Notes: generated from the sequence alone by a model not told the origin. Shown: positions 10,005 through 20,980, numbered from the stretch's first letter. The stretch: DNA of 64,000 nucleotides from Deinococcus sp. AB2017081 (GCF_034440735.1 NZ_CP140099.1:62001-126000); one strand, 5' to 3'. A program made the numbers and translations.

Positions 10005-11389
10005 TGGGCCCGGGCGAACCTCCGAACCGCCTGGCGCGTTCCCGGCGCCCAGACGCCCGACTGATCCGGCGCTCACGGATTATCGCCGGCCTGGCTCTGC
10101 CCGTGTTCCTGGGGCTTGGGGGGGCGTTTTTCAGGCTGGGTCTGGCCGCACCTGCCCCGAAAGACACGCCTCCCCCGGGCCGCGGCACGCTGTGGAGCGC
10201 AGATGGCCGGATCCTGGCGGGGGGGCCGCTGGAGCGCCGGCGTACACCGCAGGACGGTCTGGCGGCGCCCGTACTGGGCTTCGTGGGGGTCTCAGGCGGC
10301 CTGGAGGGCGCAGAGCGGGCCCTGGACGGCCCATTGCAGCGGGGAGAGGACGTCACCTTGACCCTGGACACGCGCGTGCAGGGGGCGGTCGAAGACATCC
10401 TGGCCGAGGCGGTGCGCCGCACCTCGGCGCAGTACGCGACCGCTGCTGTGCTCGACACGCATACGGGCGAGCTCCGCGCGCTGGCGTCGGTGCCGGGCTA
10501 CGATCCGGCGGCCTGGCGCACGGCGCCCCCAGAGCGCTGGCGCAACCGGGCAGCGCTTGATGAGTACGAGCCAGGCAGCGTCCTCAAGGCCTTGATCGTG
10601 GCCGCCCTGCTCGACGCCGGACTGACTACCCCGGAGACGCGGTATGACACACCTATGCGCCGCCAAGTGGCGGGCGCAACCATCGGCGACCTGGTGCTGC
10701 ACCCGGACACTCTAACTACCCGGGAGATCCTGCGCTACTCCAGCAATGTGGGCATGACCCGGCTGGTCGACGGTGTACCGGCCGAGCTGTTGCGGCGTGC
10801 CTTGGCAAACTATGGTCTGGGGCAGCCGCCGCGCATTGGTGTGCCGGCTGGCGACGGCGTGCTGCGGGACGCCGCCGACTGGAGCGAACTCTCACAGGCC
10901 ACCATGGCCTTTGGGCAGGGCCTGACCGTCACCACGCTGCAGCTTGTGGCCGCGTTCAACGTGCTCGCCACCGACGGGCGCTACGTCACGCCCCGGGTGC
11001 TCGCTGCGGCCCCACTACAGACGCGGCCAGTGCTGCGCCCGGCCACCGCCGCCCAGATGCGCGAGGTGCTACACGGAGTGATCGACGAGGGCATCCGCAC
11101 CAAGGCGGCGCTGCCCGGTTACCACGTGGGCGGCAAGACCGGCACCGCCCAGGTGGTGGTGGGTGGACGCTACAGCCCGGACGTCTTCTCCTCGACCTTC
11201 GCCGGCTTCCTCCCCGCTGCCCGGCCGCGCTTCACCGTGGCGGTGATGGTGCGCGGCGCCCAGCGTGAGTTCCAGGGCTCGCAGCTGGCGGCGCCCATCT
11301 TCCGTGACATCTCCGGGGTGCTGTTCTCGCTCTACGCGCTGGCGCCAGAGGGCGCGGACGTCCCTGAAGGGGTGCGCAGCGAACCTTGA
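10001..11389 (+). CDS. Penicillin-binding protein 2 / FtsI-type transpeptidase, 462 aa
   Basis: A membrane anchor lies near residues 26-48. The transpeptidase domain has all three active-site motifs: SxxK in EYEPGSVLKAL, SxN in LRYSSNVGMT and KTG in VGGKTGTAQV. At 462 residues it is short for class B PBPs (commonly 550-700); the N-terminal dimerisation part is reduced. It would cross-link septal or side-wall peptidoglycan from the outer face of the inner membrane. A plasmid-borne extra copy may modify the wall or lower drug sensitivity; that is inference. Confidence 0.9.
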   Translation: MMGPGEPPNRLARSRRPDARLIRRSRIIAGLALPVFLGLGGAFFRLGLAAPAPKDTPPPGRGTLWSADGRILAGGPLERRRTPQDGLAAPVLGFVGVSGGLEGAERALDGPLQRGEDVTLTLDTRVQGAVEDILAEAVRRTSAQYATAAVLDTHTGELRALASVPGYDPAAWRTAPPERWRNRAALDEYEPGSVLKALIVAALLDAGLTTPETRYDTPMRRQVAGATIGDLVLHPDTLTTREILRYSSNVGMTRLVDGVPAELLRRALANYGLGQPPRIGVPAGDGVLRDAADWSELSQATMAFGQGLTVTTLQLVAAFNVLATDGRYVTPRVLAAAPLQTRPVLRPATAAQMREVLHGVIDEGIRTKAALPGYHVGGKTGTAQVVVGGRYSPDVFSSTFAGFLPAARPRFTVAVMVRGAQREFQGSQLAAPIFRDISGVLFSLYALAPEGADVPEGVRSEP

Positions 11390-11715
11390 GCCACTGCCGA
11401 CCCCGAAGCGAGTTGCGGGTCTCATCAGCTCAACGCCCAGAATCGGTGGATGGCCATGCCATTGCGTGCCCCTTGATGGGCCTGCGTGCCCACGCTCTGA
11501 GCAGCAGATGCTTAGCCAGGCCAACGGGCGCCGTGCCTCCCTGTAAGGGGTCACACTCTTCCTCAACCAGGCAGTGATTCCTGCTCGTGGGCACCCTGTA
11601 CGCCGCTCGCGGGTTCCGCTTCGCGCCGTCGGATGACGGCGGCGTGCGCCAGGTGGGTCGGGCGCTCCCGGCCAGGCGGTGTGCCACCGCAATCCGCTGG
11701 ATCTGGAAGGTGGGG
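11390..11715. other. Non-coding stretch between the PBP gene and the terminator
   Basis: No reading frame here has a credible start, composition or recognisable product on either strand. Nothing structured was found except the hairpin that begins at 11716. Confidence 0.5.
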
Positions 11716-11763
11716 CGTCAGCGGTCGGGGCCCATGCACCTGCATGGGCCCCGACTGCTGACG
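11716..11763. terminator. Bidirectional 23-bp hairpin between convergent genes
   Basis: Arms 11716-11738 and 11741-11763 pair along 23 bp with one G-U pair and a 2-nt gap at the tip. It sits 8 bp beyond the stop of the minus-strand DUF2171 gene and downstream of the PBP gene, so it can stop both. Confidence 0.6.
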
Positions 11764-11771
11764 ACTGAAAG

Positions 11772-12017
11772 CTACTGCCGGTGGGCGGGGTGGGGATCCT
11801 CGCTGAGCCACTGCTGATGCACCTGCTCGTGGCTCAGCTTCAGATGAACGTGCTCGTCAACGTGATCGACCGCGCTGACGGGCAGCCAGTGGGCCTGACC
11901 GGAGTCGTCGTTGGTGAGTTTCAGATAGTCACCGTCGACGCTGTCGACCTGGCCGTGATGCTGGCCATCGGCGCAGGTGACGGGCATGCCGGGCTGGATG
12001 TGGGACTGCATATTCAT
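11772..12017 (-). CDS. DUF2171 family protein, 81 aa
   Basis: The short sequence has the DUF2171 core: PGMPVTCADGQHHGQVDSV, then DYLKLTND and HWLPVSAVD. It looks like a PRC-barrel-like small soluble protein with several histidines (DEHVHLKLSHEQVHQQW). The function of the family is unknown. AGGAGG lies at ideal distance before the ATG. It is divergent from the Zn/Cd-ATPase, sharing the regulatory gap. Confidence 0.85.
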   Translation of the reverse strand: MNMQSHIQPGMPVTCADGQHHGQVDSVDGDYLKLTNDDSGQAHWLPVSAVDHVDEHVHLKLSHEQVHQQWLSEDPHPAHRQ

Positions 12018-12088
12018 AGGGTGCCTCCTGAGCCGTCAGCCTAGTCGCGGCTTCCCAGCAGCCTGATGAGCCACAGGGCAAGTAACCT

Positions 12089-12133
12089 TCATATCTGAGC
12101 AGACTTACATATGAGTGGTAACTCAGGTATACT
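12089..12133 (+). promoter_or_regulatory. Promoter and ArsR-type operator of the Zn/Cd-ATPase gene
   Basis: TTACAT (12105-12110) and TATACT (12128-12133) are spaced 17 bp; the ATG follows 6 nt later (leaderless). Overlapping the -35 is an imperfect palindrome, 12089-12114, with outer arms TCATAT and ATATGA. Its core ATCTGAGCAG recurs over the lspA promoter. The AT-rich, SmtB/CadC-like layout suggests repression by the ArsR protein at 24901-25263. Confidence 0.6.
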
Positions 12134-12139
12134 TGCAGG

Positions 12140-14407
12140 ATGACCGCCTCGCCCCTTGCGCCAGACGACGCCTCCCCATCAACCCGCCTGACCTATTTCG
12201 TAGACGGGATGGATTGCGCAAGTTGTGTGCAGAACGTCGAACGCATGATCGGGATGCTCCCAGGTGCCAGCGGCGTGAAAACCAGCTTCAACAAACAGAC
12301 CCTGGAACTCCAGCTGGACGAGGCCATCACGGGGCGGAGTACCCTGGAAAAAAATCTCAAGGCTCTGGGCTATGAGCCGTCCGTCCTGGCTGATGCCAGC
12401 GCGCCAGCGGTTCCCGAGTCCCACGCGGGTCGCGATCATAGCGGGCATGATCACGCCGACCACGGGCATGCCCATGAAGCCCTGAAACCGGGCCAACCCT
12501 GGTACACCACCGGTCAGGGCAAACTGGTGGTGACCTCGGGCGTCCTGCTGGCGGTGGCCTGGCTGCTGAGTTCGGTAGAACCCCAGTTTGCGACCTATGG
12601 ATTTATCGCCGCGACCTTGATCGGCGTGTGGCCGCTGGCGAAGAAAGCCGTGGCCAGCGCCCGCTTGGGCGACCCGTTCAGCATCAACATGCTGGTCAGT
12701 GTCGCCGCCCTTGGCGCGATCCTGATCGGCCAGGCGGCCGAGGGCGCCGTGGTGGTGTTCTTCTTTGCCGTGGGCGAACTGCTGGAGGGGATCGCCGCCG
12801 GGCGGGCGCGCGCGGGCATCCAGGCCCTGGCCGCGTTGACCCCCAAAACCGCCCTGCTGGTGGACAACGGGCAAACCCGTGAGGTGCCCGCCGACGCCCT
12901 CGCGGTGGGGCAGAGCGTGCAGGTCAATCCCGGCGCCCGTGTGCCGGCGGACGGCACCATTCTGACGGGAACCTCCAACCTCGACGACTCCCCCGTGACC
13001 GGTGAGAGCGTACCGGTCGTGAAAACCGTCGGCGACAGCGTCTACGCCGGGAGTATCAACACCGATGGCGTGCTCACCCTGCGGGTGGACAAGGCGGCCA
13101 GCGACAACACCATCGCCCGCATCATCCACATGGTCGAGGAGGCCGAGGGCTCTAAGGCCCCCACGGCGCGCTTCATCGACCGCTTCAGCCGCTCCTACAC
13201 GCCGGGCGTGGTGGCGGTCTCGGCCCTGGTGGCCCTCGTCCCACCGATTTTCCTGGGCGCCGAGTGGTACCCCTGGCTCTACAAGGGCATCGCGCTGCTG
13301 CTGATCGGCTGTCCCTGCGCGCTGGTGCTCTCCGTGCCCGCCGCGATCACCAGCGGCATCAGTGCCGGCACCCGGCGTGGCCTGCTGATCAAGGGGGGCG
13401 CCGCCCTGGAGGCCATCGGGTCGGTCAAGACCATCGCCTTCGACAAGACGGGCACGTTGACCGCAGGCAAGCCGCGCGTGACGGATGTGGTCGGGGTGGG
13501 GATCGAGCGGAACGAGGCGCTCCGCCTTGCTGCCGCCGTGGAATCGGGCAGCAGCCATCCGCTGGCGAGGGCCATCACCGACGCGGCCACGCAGGACAAA
13601 GTCACGGTTCCCCCGGCAACGGATGCCCAGGCCATTCCCGGCAAGGCGGTCACCGCCACCGTCGAGGGCCGGGCGCTCAGCGTCAGCTCGCCTCGTCACG
13701 CGGCCACGCTGACGACCCTGAGCCCCGACCTCGGCCGACAGATCGCCGCCTTCGAGGAGCAGGGCCGCACGACCGTCGTGCTGCTGGACAGGATGACTCC
13801 GCTGGCCGTGATCGCCATCCGCGACGAGCCCCGACCGGATGCCAAAGCTGCCCTTGCGCGACTGCGTGATCTGGGCGTGAACACCGTGATGCTGACCGGC
13901 GACAATGCCCGCACCGGGCAGGCCATCGGCCGTGACCTGGGGGTCGAGGTGCAGGCCGAGCTGCTGCCGGAAGACAAGCTGAAGACCATCGCGGAGCTGA
14001 AGACCCAGGGCGGCGTGGCGATGGTCGGCGACGGCATCAACGACGCGCCCGCGCTGGCGCAGTCGGACGTGGGCATCGCCATGGGCGGCGGCACCGACGT
14101 CGCGCTGGAGACTGCGGACGCCGCCCTGCTGCGCGAGCGGGTGATGGGCGTGGCCGAGCTGGTGCAACTCTCGCGCGACACTATGGTCAACATCAAGTGG
14201 AACATCGCCTTCGCGCTGGGTCTCAAGGCCATCTTCCTGGTCACCACCTTGCTGGGCTACACGAACCTCTGGATGGCGATCCTGGCCGATACCGGCGCCA
14301 CGGCCATCGTCACGGCCAACGCCCTGCGGCTGCTGCGCTGGAAGGGCGGCAGAGGCCTGTCCACGCCAGGAGGCACAGCGCCCACCTTGGCTCGTAGCGG
14401 AGCCTGA
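12140..14407 (+). CDS. Zn2+/Cd2+/Pb2+-exporting P1B-type ATPase, 755 aa
   Basis: An N-terminal HMA domain has MDCASC (about residues 25-30), followed by a His-rich linker (HDHADHGHAHE). The membrane core carries the CPC metal site (LIGCPCALVLSVP), the phosphorylation motif DKTGTLT and [11 protein letters not shown]. Near the C-terminus NIKWNIAFALGLK and ADTGATAIV match the Lys and Asp that mark the P1B-2 (Zn/Cd/Pb) class. It exports divalent soft metals from the cytoplasm. A glutaredoxin-like gene and a ZIP-like carrier follow in the same direction. Confidence 0.94.
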   Translation: MTASPLAPDDASPSTRLTYFVDGMDCASCVQNVERMIGMLPGASGVKTSFNKQTLELQLDEAITGRSTLEKNLKALGYEPSVLADASAPAVPESHAGRDHSGHDHADHGHAHEALKPGQPWYTTGQGKLVVTSGVLLAVAWLLSSVEPQFATYGFIAATLIGVWPLAKKAVASARLGDPFSINMLVSVAALGAILIGQAAEGAVVVFFFAVGELLEGIAAGRARAGIQALAALTPKTALLVDNGQTREVPADALAVGQSVQVNPGARVPADGTILTGTSNLDDSPVTGESVPVVKTVGDSVYAGSINTDGVLTLRVDKAASDNTIARIIHMVEEAEGSKAPTARFIDRFSRSYTPGVVAVSALVALVPPIFLGAEWYPWLYKGIALLLIGCPCALVLSVPAAITSGISAGTRRGLLIKGGAALEAIGSVKTIAFDKTGTLTAGKPRVTDVVGVGIERNEALRLAAAVESGSSHPLARAITDAATQDKVTVPPATDAQAIPGKAVTATVEGRALSVSSPRHAATLTTLSPDLGRQIAAFEEQGRTTVVLLDRMTPLAVIAIRDEPRPDAKAALARLRDLGVNTVMLTGDNARTGQAIGRDLGVEVQAELLPEDKLKTIAELKTQGGVAMVGDGINDAPALAQSDVGIAMGGGTDVALETADAALLRERVMGVAELVQLSRDTMVNIKWNIAFALGLKAIFLVTTLLGYTNLWMAILADTGATAIVTANALRLLRWKGGRGLSTPGGTAPTLARSGA

Positions 14408-14409
14408 AC

Positions 14410-14688
14410 GTGCCCGCTGAAGGTGACATTCCCCTGCCCATCATCCTCTACACCGTGCCGGGCTGCGCCGACTGCGAGGCCATCAAGCGGCTGTTGACTC
14501 ACAACGGCGCACTTTTCACCGAGAAGAACGTGCGGGGTGACCCGCAGGCGCTGGCAGAGATGCAGCGGCGCGCGGACGTGCGGATCGCCCCGGTCACGGT
14601 CATCGGTGATCAGGCCTTCTATGGCCCCTTCGACGAGCAACGTCCCCGCATTCTGGCGGCCCTTGCGGCCGGTTCCCCGTCCCTTTGA
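14410..14688 (+). CDS. Glutaredoxin-like thioredoxin-fold protein, 92 aa
   Basis: The start of the fold is YTVPGCADCEAIKRLL with the CxxC redox pair, followed by the cis-Pro region (IAPVTVIGDQAF). It begins 2 nt after the ATPase stop with a GTG start. Glutaredoxin-type proteins reduce disulfides or carry metals; here it may protect thiols during metal stress. A decayed copy of this gene exists at 19940-20065. Confidence 0.85.
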   Translation: MPAEGDIPLPIILYTVPGCADCEAIKRLLTHNGALFTEKNVRGDPQALAEMQRRADVRIAPVTVIGDQAFYGPFDEQRPRILAALAAGSPSL

Positions 14689-15407
14689 GCTCCCCCCTGC
14701 TTCAAATCCTGTCGCTGACACTTATCCCGGTGGTGGCCACGATTCTAGGCGGCACACTCGCCAGTGTCCGCACCCCCAGCGCGACGCTGCGCAGTCTCGT
14801 GCAGCACTTCGCGGCGGGGGTGGTCTTTGCGGCCGTGGCCGGCGAGCTGCTGCCCGAGATCACGCGGGGCCATCAGCCGCTCGGCGTGGTGATCGGCTTC
14901 GCCCTCGGCGTCGGTCTGATGCTGATCATCCGGCAGTGGGCGGAGCGGCTGGAAGGGTCAGCGAGCACGCCCAGAGGCACCACCGGCCTGATCACGGTGG
15001 TTGGCATCGACGTGCTGATCGACGGCCTGCTGATCGGCGTGGGCTTCGCGGCGGGCGCGCGGGTGGGTACCCTGCTGGTGGTCGCCCTGACGCTGGAACT
15101 GCTGTTCCTGGGCGTCTCGGTGGCGGCCAGCCTGAGGCAGTCGGGCCGCTCCAGAGGCCGCACCATCGGCACCGTGAGCGGTCTGAGCCTGCTGGTGATC
15201 GTCGGCGCCCTGATCGGCGGCCTGCTGCTTCAGGGGCTCTCCGGGCTGGCGCTGGAGATCGTGCTGTCCTTCGGCGCGGCCGCGCTGCTGTTCCTGGTCA
15301 CCGAGGAACTGCTGACCGAGGCGCACGAGGTCAGGGAAACCCCGCTGATCACCGCCTCGTTTTTCGCGGGCTTCGTGGCGCTGTACTTGCTGGAACTGGC
15401 GTCGTGA
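14685..15407 (+). CDS. ZIP-like metal transporter family protein, 240 aa
   Basis: About seven to eight membrane helices are visible. The layout resembles ZIP/ZupT carriers, with FAAGVVFAAVAGELLPE and VVGIDVLIDGLLIGVGF in positions where ZIP proteins have metal-binding HxxxE motifs, although His is sparse here. The TTG start overlaps the previous stop (TTGA). The direction of transport is not predictable from sequence. It could balance the exporter upstream. Confidence 0.75.
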   Translation: MSSPLLQILSLTLIPVVATILGGTLASVRTPSATLRSLVQHFAAGVVFAAVAGELLPEITRGHQPLGVVIGFALGVGLMLIIRQWAERLEGSASTPRGTTGLITVVGIDVLIDGLLIGVGFAAGARVGTLLVVALTLELLFLGVSVAASLRQSGRSRGRTIGTVSGLSLLVIVGALIGGLLLQGLSGLALEIVLSFGAAALLFLVTEELLTEAHEVRETPLITASFFAGFVALYLLELAS

Positions 15408-15658
15408 GGGGACGGCGACGGCAGGCGGCGTTCCTGGTGCCCACCAGTGGGCTGGTCGACCTCGCCGTCGCGGTGCTGGCCTTCAATCACCAGCACCTCG
15501 TGCTCGCGCCGGTGTACGGCGCCCTGGGTCTGGGACTGCTGGTCGCCCACGTCTGGCGGTGGCGCTGGGCGCCGCAGTGGTGGGACGTGGTGGGCCTCAG
15601 CGTGGGGCTGGGCCTCGCGCTGGGGATTCTGTCGGCGGAATGGCGGGCGGTGTGGTGA
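15404..15658 (+). CDS. Small membrane protein, 84 aa
   Basis: Two or three hydrophobic helices (LVDLAVAVLAF, VYGALGLGLLVAHVW, VVGLSVGLGLALGIL) make up most of this protein. The GTG start overlaps the TGA of the ZIP-like gene (GTGA), indicating translational coupling. No family recognised. Confidence 0.6.
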   Translation: MRGRRRQAAFLVPTSGLVDLAVAVLAFNHQHLVLAPVYGALGLGLLVAHVWRWRWAPQWWDVVGLSVGLGLALGILSAEWRAVW

Positions 15659-15864
15659 GTCGGCGCGTTCCCTGGGACCCTGACCGGCACTCGGCCTGCT
15701 CACGCCCGGCGCTGGCGAGTTTCCTCCGGCGGAAGACCGACGGTTTGGGTCAGTCAATGGCTCTGCAGACCTGCCGGTGGCTGGCCCAGGACAGCCGCCG
15801 CCGCACCTGGGCAGGCCACGCCGCCGGTTGGTGGGTACACCACCGGGCCGGTAGCCTGACATGA
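15655..15864 (+). CDS. Possible small coupled ORF, 69 aa
   Basis: The frame begins with GTG overlapping the upstream TGA and ends in ATGA overlapping the start of the next gene. Its third-codon GC is high. The product is Arg/Trp-rich (SRRRTWAGHAAGWWVHH) and matches nothing I know. The tight spacing on both sides is the main support. Confidence 0.35.
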   Translation: MSRRVPWDPDRHSACSRPALASFLRRKTDGLGQSMALQTCRWLAQDSRRRTWAGHAAGWWVHHRAGSLT

Positions 15865-16529
15865 GGGAGGTCTCCCGATTCGCCTCCCGGCTGGCCAGTC
15901 GCGGCGCCAGCGCGCGGACGCGTCTGCTGTCCATGGGCGGAGCCGGACTGGGGGTCTACCTGCTGCTGCCCGACGCCTGGCCGTGGTTCTTGCAGGTGTT
16001 GCTGGCCTGGGACGCCGCTGCCCTGGTCTTTTTACTTCCCACCTGGTGGATGCTGGTGGGCGCGGACGCGGCCGAAACCCAGCAGCTGGCCACCCGTGAA
16101 GATCCTGCCCGCGCCAGCGCCCGGGGGCTGCTGCTGGTGGCGAGCAGCATGAGCCTGGTCGGGGTCGGCCGGGGACTGGCCGAGGCCGGACAGCTCGGCG
16201 GCACGCTGGAGGTCGTCCTGACGGTGGGCAGCCTGCTGGCGGTCGCGCTGTCATGGAACACTCTTCACACCGTCTACACCCTGCATTACGCCCACCTGTA
16301 CTACGCGGGCCGCCAGGGCGGGGTGGACTTCAATCAGGACGTAGAGCCGGCCTACCGCGACTTCTTCTACCTGGCCTACACGGTGGGAATGACCTACCAG
16401 GTGTCGGACACGCCCGTCAGCCGCGCGGCCCTGCGTTTCGAGATCATCAAGCACGCCCTGCTCGCTTTCGTGTTCGGCACCGTGATCGTCGCGTTCTCGA
16501 TCAATATGGTCGCGGGGCTCTTGAAATGA
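15861..16529 (+). CDS. DUF1345 family membrane protein, 222 aa
   Basis: Five to six membrane helices are visible. The conserved DUF1345 stretch is HYAHLYYAG, then DFFYLAYTVGMTYQVSDTPV. Function of the family is unknown. It ends the run of overlapping genes that began with the Zn/Cd-ATPase and is followed by a 25-bp hairpin. Confidence 0.88.
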   Translation: MREVSRFASRLASRGASARTRLLSMGGAGLGVYLLLPDAWPWFLQVLLAWDAAALVFLLPTWWMLVGADAAETQQLATREDPARASARGLLLVASSMSLVGVGRGLAEAGQLGGTLEVVLTVGSLLAVALSWNTLHTVYTLHYAHLYYAGRQGGVDFNQDVEPAYRDFFYLAYTVGMTYQVSDTPVSRAALRFEIIKHALLAFVFGTVIVAFSINMVAGLLK

Positions 16530-16533
16530 GCAG

Positions 16534-16586
16534 CGCCGGCCTGTGATGTGGCGTCCCGGTTCGGGACGCCACATCACAGGCCGGCG
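16534..16586. terminator. Perfect 25-bp hairpin between convergent genes
   Basis: Arms 16534-16558 and 16562-16586 are exact inverted repeats with a 3-nt loop. The right arm runs over the stop codon and last codons of the minus-strand TlpA gene. It serves transcripts from both sides. Confidence 0.65.
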
Positions 16587-17136
16587 ACCCCGATGCTCCT
16601 GAGACCCGCGTTCAACCGCTCACGGGTCAGCGCGCCCCGGTCGAGATACTGCACCACCCCCTGACGGTCGATGAAGACGGTCTCGGGAATGCCGGAGACG
16701 CCGTAGTCGATGGCCGTACGCGCGCCTGGATCGCGCAGGGTCGGATAGGTCAGGGCGAACTCGCTCAGGAAGTCCCGGGCGTTGGAGTCGCTCGTTTCCT
16801 GAAACAGGATGCCGATCATGGCCAGGCCCCCGGGCGCGACCCGCTGATCGCTCAGTTCCCGGAACAGCGGAGCCTCCTGACGACACGGCGTACACCACGA
16901 TGCCCAGAAATTGATGACCACCGGCCGGGTTTGGAGGCGGTCGAGGCGAACCGTGCTCCCGTCCAGGTCTCGCAGCGTGAAAGGGGGAGCCGTCTTCCCG
17001 ATGAGCGGCCCCCCGGTGGTGGCATTCCGGGTGGGACTGAGCAGCGTCGCCGCGAACACCGCTGTCAGCGTCGCCGCGAGCAGCGGCGGCAGCAGTCGCC
17101 GCCACAGGGGCACAGGAGCCGGGAACGCCTCGGGCA

Positions 17137-17140
<4 letters not shown>
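16574..17140 (-). CDS. ResA/TlpA-type thioredoxin, membrane-anchored, 188 aa
   Basis: One N-terminal membrane anchor ([19 protein letters not shown]) is followed by a thioredoxin fold with [13 protein letters not shown] (CxxC) and the cis-Pro loop [13 protein letters not shown]. Such proteins reduce apocytochrome c cysteines outside the membrane before heme attachment. The start overlaps the ccmF stop in ATGA, so the two are co-translated. This supports a cytochrome c maturation role. Confidence 0.9.
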
Positions 17141-19158
<2,018 letters not shown>

Positions 19159-19939
19159 GGGTCACCTCCAGAGAATGCGGAGGTCTGGCTGCCCCGCACC
19201 CTGGATCGGACGTGGCCGGGGTGGGGCCGCCCGCCGCATGACGTCAGCGTCCTGGATGTCATCTCGCCACGGCGCCACCCGGGCCACGGGACGGTGAGCG
19301 GACGTACCGGGGGGGTGGCCTGCTCAATCGGCTGGGCACGGTGCTCAGCTGTGGATCTGTGAAACCCGGCAATGCCGCTGTGCCCAGGGTGGTCGGTGAA
19401 CTCCCCTCCACCTCGGTGGCGCCGACAATCTGGAGGCGGGGCTGGGCGGACGCCCGGCACAGGCGGCGTGGTGTCGTCCGGACGTGCCCGTCGGGCGGGG
19501 CTGATGCCTGAGGCGCCCCGCACCTGTTCGTGCGCCCGTCCAGTTTTCATGACCATATCCAATCCGATTCCGTCCACCTTCCCCCAACGGAGGGGCGGTA
19601 CTGGCCCCTCGTCGTGTCCACCCTTCACAGACGGTAGACGTGCCCGACTCACAGCAGTCGGTTCCACATCTGAAAAGATGTTCATGCATTGAGTGTAGAG
19701 CAGACGGGGAGCAGAGATCGGGGCAGGCGTCCTGGGTGCAGGATGTGGCCATACACGGCGGTGCTCGAAGAGCCAGTGAACTGACGCCTGCCCCGCGCCT
19801 CTCCTGTACCCCAGCCGCCTGATCAGTGGGTGAGAGCCATCGCCGTTCCTGCGAAACAGGCCAGGGGTCACGCGCCGCCGCGCCTTCAAACGGCGGTGTC
19901 GGGGTACCTCGTGCCGGCCAGCACCCGCGGTGGAGGGCA
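19159..19939. other. Gene-poor gap with an ArsR-like operator
   Basis: No convincing gene is present in these ~780 bp. A perfect palindrome ACATCT-GAAA-AGATGT lies at 19666-19681, continuing into TTCATGCATTGAG. The segment resembles the lspA operator (ACATCTGAGCAG ... ATGCATATAG). On the minus strand TACACT and two ATG codons sit next to it, but the frames after them do not look coding. It may be the control region of a lost operon. Confidence 0.4.
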
Positions 19940-20065
19940 CGCGCCGTGTGGGGCGACCCGCCAGCAGAGAAACCCAGGCGCGTGGACGTGTGGATCACCC
20001 TGGTCAGTGTCGTCGGCGACGAGATGTTCGATGGCCCCGCAGATGGGCAGCGTCCCGCCTTCTGA
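19940..20065 (+). pseudogene. Decayed glutaredoxin-like gene (C-terminal part)
   Basis: The frame translates to WGDPPAEKPRRVDVWITLV, then VVGDEMFDGPADGQRPAF and a stop. This aligns with the glutaredoxin at 14410-14688 (RGDPQAL..RRADVRIAPVT, VIGDQAFYGPFDEQRPRI). The N-terminal half with the CxxC motif is missing and no start codon fits. It is a relic of a second copy. Confidence 0.7.
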
Positions 20066-20111
20066 CTGCAGGAGGTTCGCCCACCTGACCCTGCTGGACT
20101 CCTGTTCAGCC

Positions 20112-20573
20112 TCAGAGTGCCGAGACGGCATGCCGCGCCCTGATGATCACGACCAGAAGCGCCACCAGCACTCCCTCCAGGGTGGTGGTGACGATGCCGA
20201 ATGCGTCCCACGCCTCGATTTCACCCGCCTCCGGGCCGAACCAGGGGACGCCCACCGTCCGGGTGACGACATAGAGGCTCGCAATCAGAAGATTCCCGGC
20301 AATACCAGCCCAGTAGTACGGCACCTCCAATGAGCTGCTCCCCACGCGGGGGAAGGGATCACTCTGGGCCGCCCTGGTCTCGAAAAACCGGAGCAGCAGG
20401 AAGCCGCCCCAGACGAACTGCGCGGCCGTGGTCACCAGAAAGAACAGGCCGTACCCGAACCACTCCGTGAAGTGTGCGCCGGTCACCCCCCCGTGCAGGG
20501 CGGCCGCCAGCATGGACAGACCCGCCGCCAGAGGCAGCCGGGCATCAGTGAATGAAGAGGGGGGCGCAGTCAC
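20112..20573 (-). CDS. Four-helix membrane protein, 153 aa
   Basis: Four hydrophobic segments are visible, with HGGVTGAHFTEWFGYGLFFL near the first. His and Glu in the first loop could bind metal or heme. The GTG start at 20573 is chosen because it overlaps the stop of the small ORF upstream (GTGA); an in-frame extension to 20651 is also open. Family not recognised. Confidence 0.65.
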   Translation of the reverse strand: MTAPPSSFTDARLPLAAGLSMLAAALHGGVTGAHFTEWFGYGLFFLVTTAAQFVWGGFLLLRFFETRAAQSDPFPRVGSSSLEVPYYWAGIAGNLLIASLYVVTRTVGVPWFGPEAGEIEAWDAFGIVTTTLEGVLVALLVVIIRARHAVSAL

Positions 20574-20782
20574 GGACAGAGGCGGAGCAGGGTGGTGCCC
20601 CCCGCAGCGGTGGACTCCCGGCGCGTCAGGCAGGGGCCTGCCTGGTGCCACGCCCTGCGCCGTGCATGGGCCTCGCGGCTGCCTCTGGTCAATCGCCCCT
20701 CATTGGTCACCCCGGCGGAACCGAGCCCCACCCACCGCCGGTAGGCGATCAGTGTGCTCCTCCGGTTCATCAATCCGTACAT
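20570..20782 (-). CDS. Possible small leader ORF, 70 aa
   Basis: An ATG with a strong Shine-Dalgarno (GGAGGTG, 9 nt spacing) opens a 70-codon frame ending in TGA that overlaps the GTG of the membrane-protein gene. The product (MYGLMNRRSTLIAYRRW...) is basic and unrecognised. Support comes from the ribosome site and the coupling only. Confidence 0.35.
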   Translation of the reverse strand: MYGLMNRRSTLIAYRRWVGLGSAGVTNEGRLTRGSREAHARRRAWHQAGPCLTRRESTAAGGTTLLRLCP

Positions 20783-20980
20783 TTCATTCCTCACCTCCGC
20801 TCGAATGGAGCCACTCTGAATTCTGTTGACAAAGCCGAGGCTCGTGTGCACTTGAGTTAAGTTGAGGGAAGGTCACCTTCCGGTGCTCCCCCCGCCTGTC
20901 AGTCAGAGACCAGGTGCTCTGTGGGCTCGCAGATCAACTCATGACATAGGAAGCACCGGTTGATACGGTAACGCCGTCTT

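Noticed and set aside
11069..11692. Minus-strand frame across the PBP end and the following gap
   Set aside because: It is mostly antisense to the PBP gene and shows no recognisable protein.
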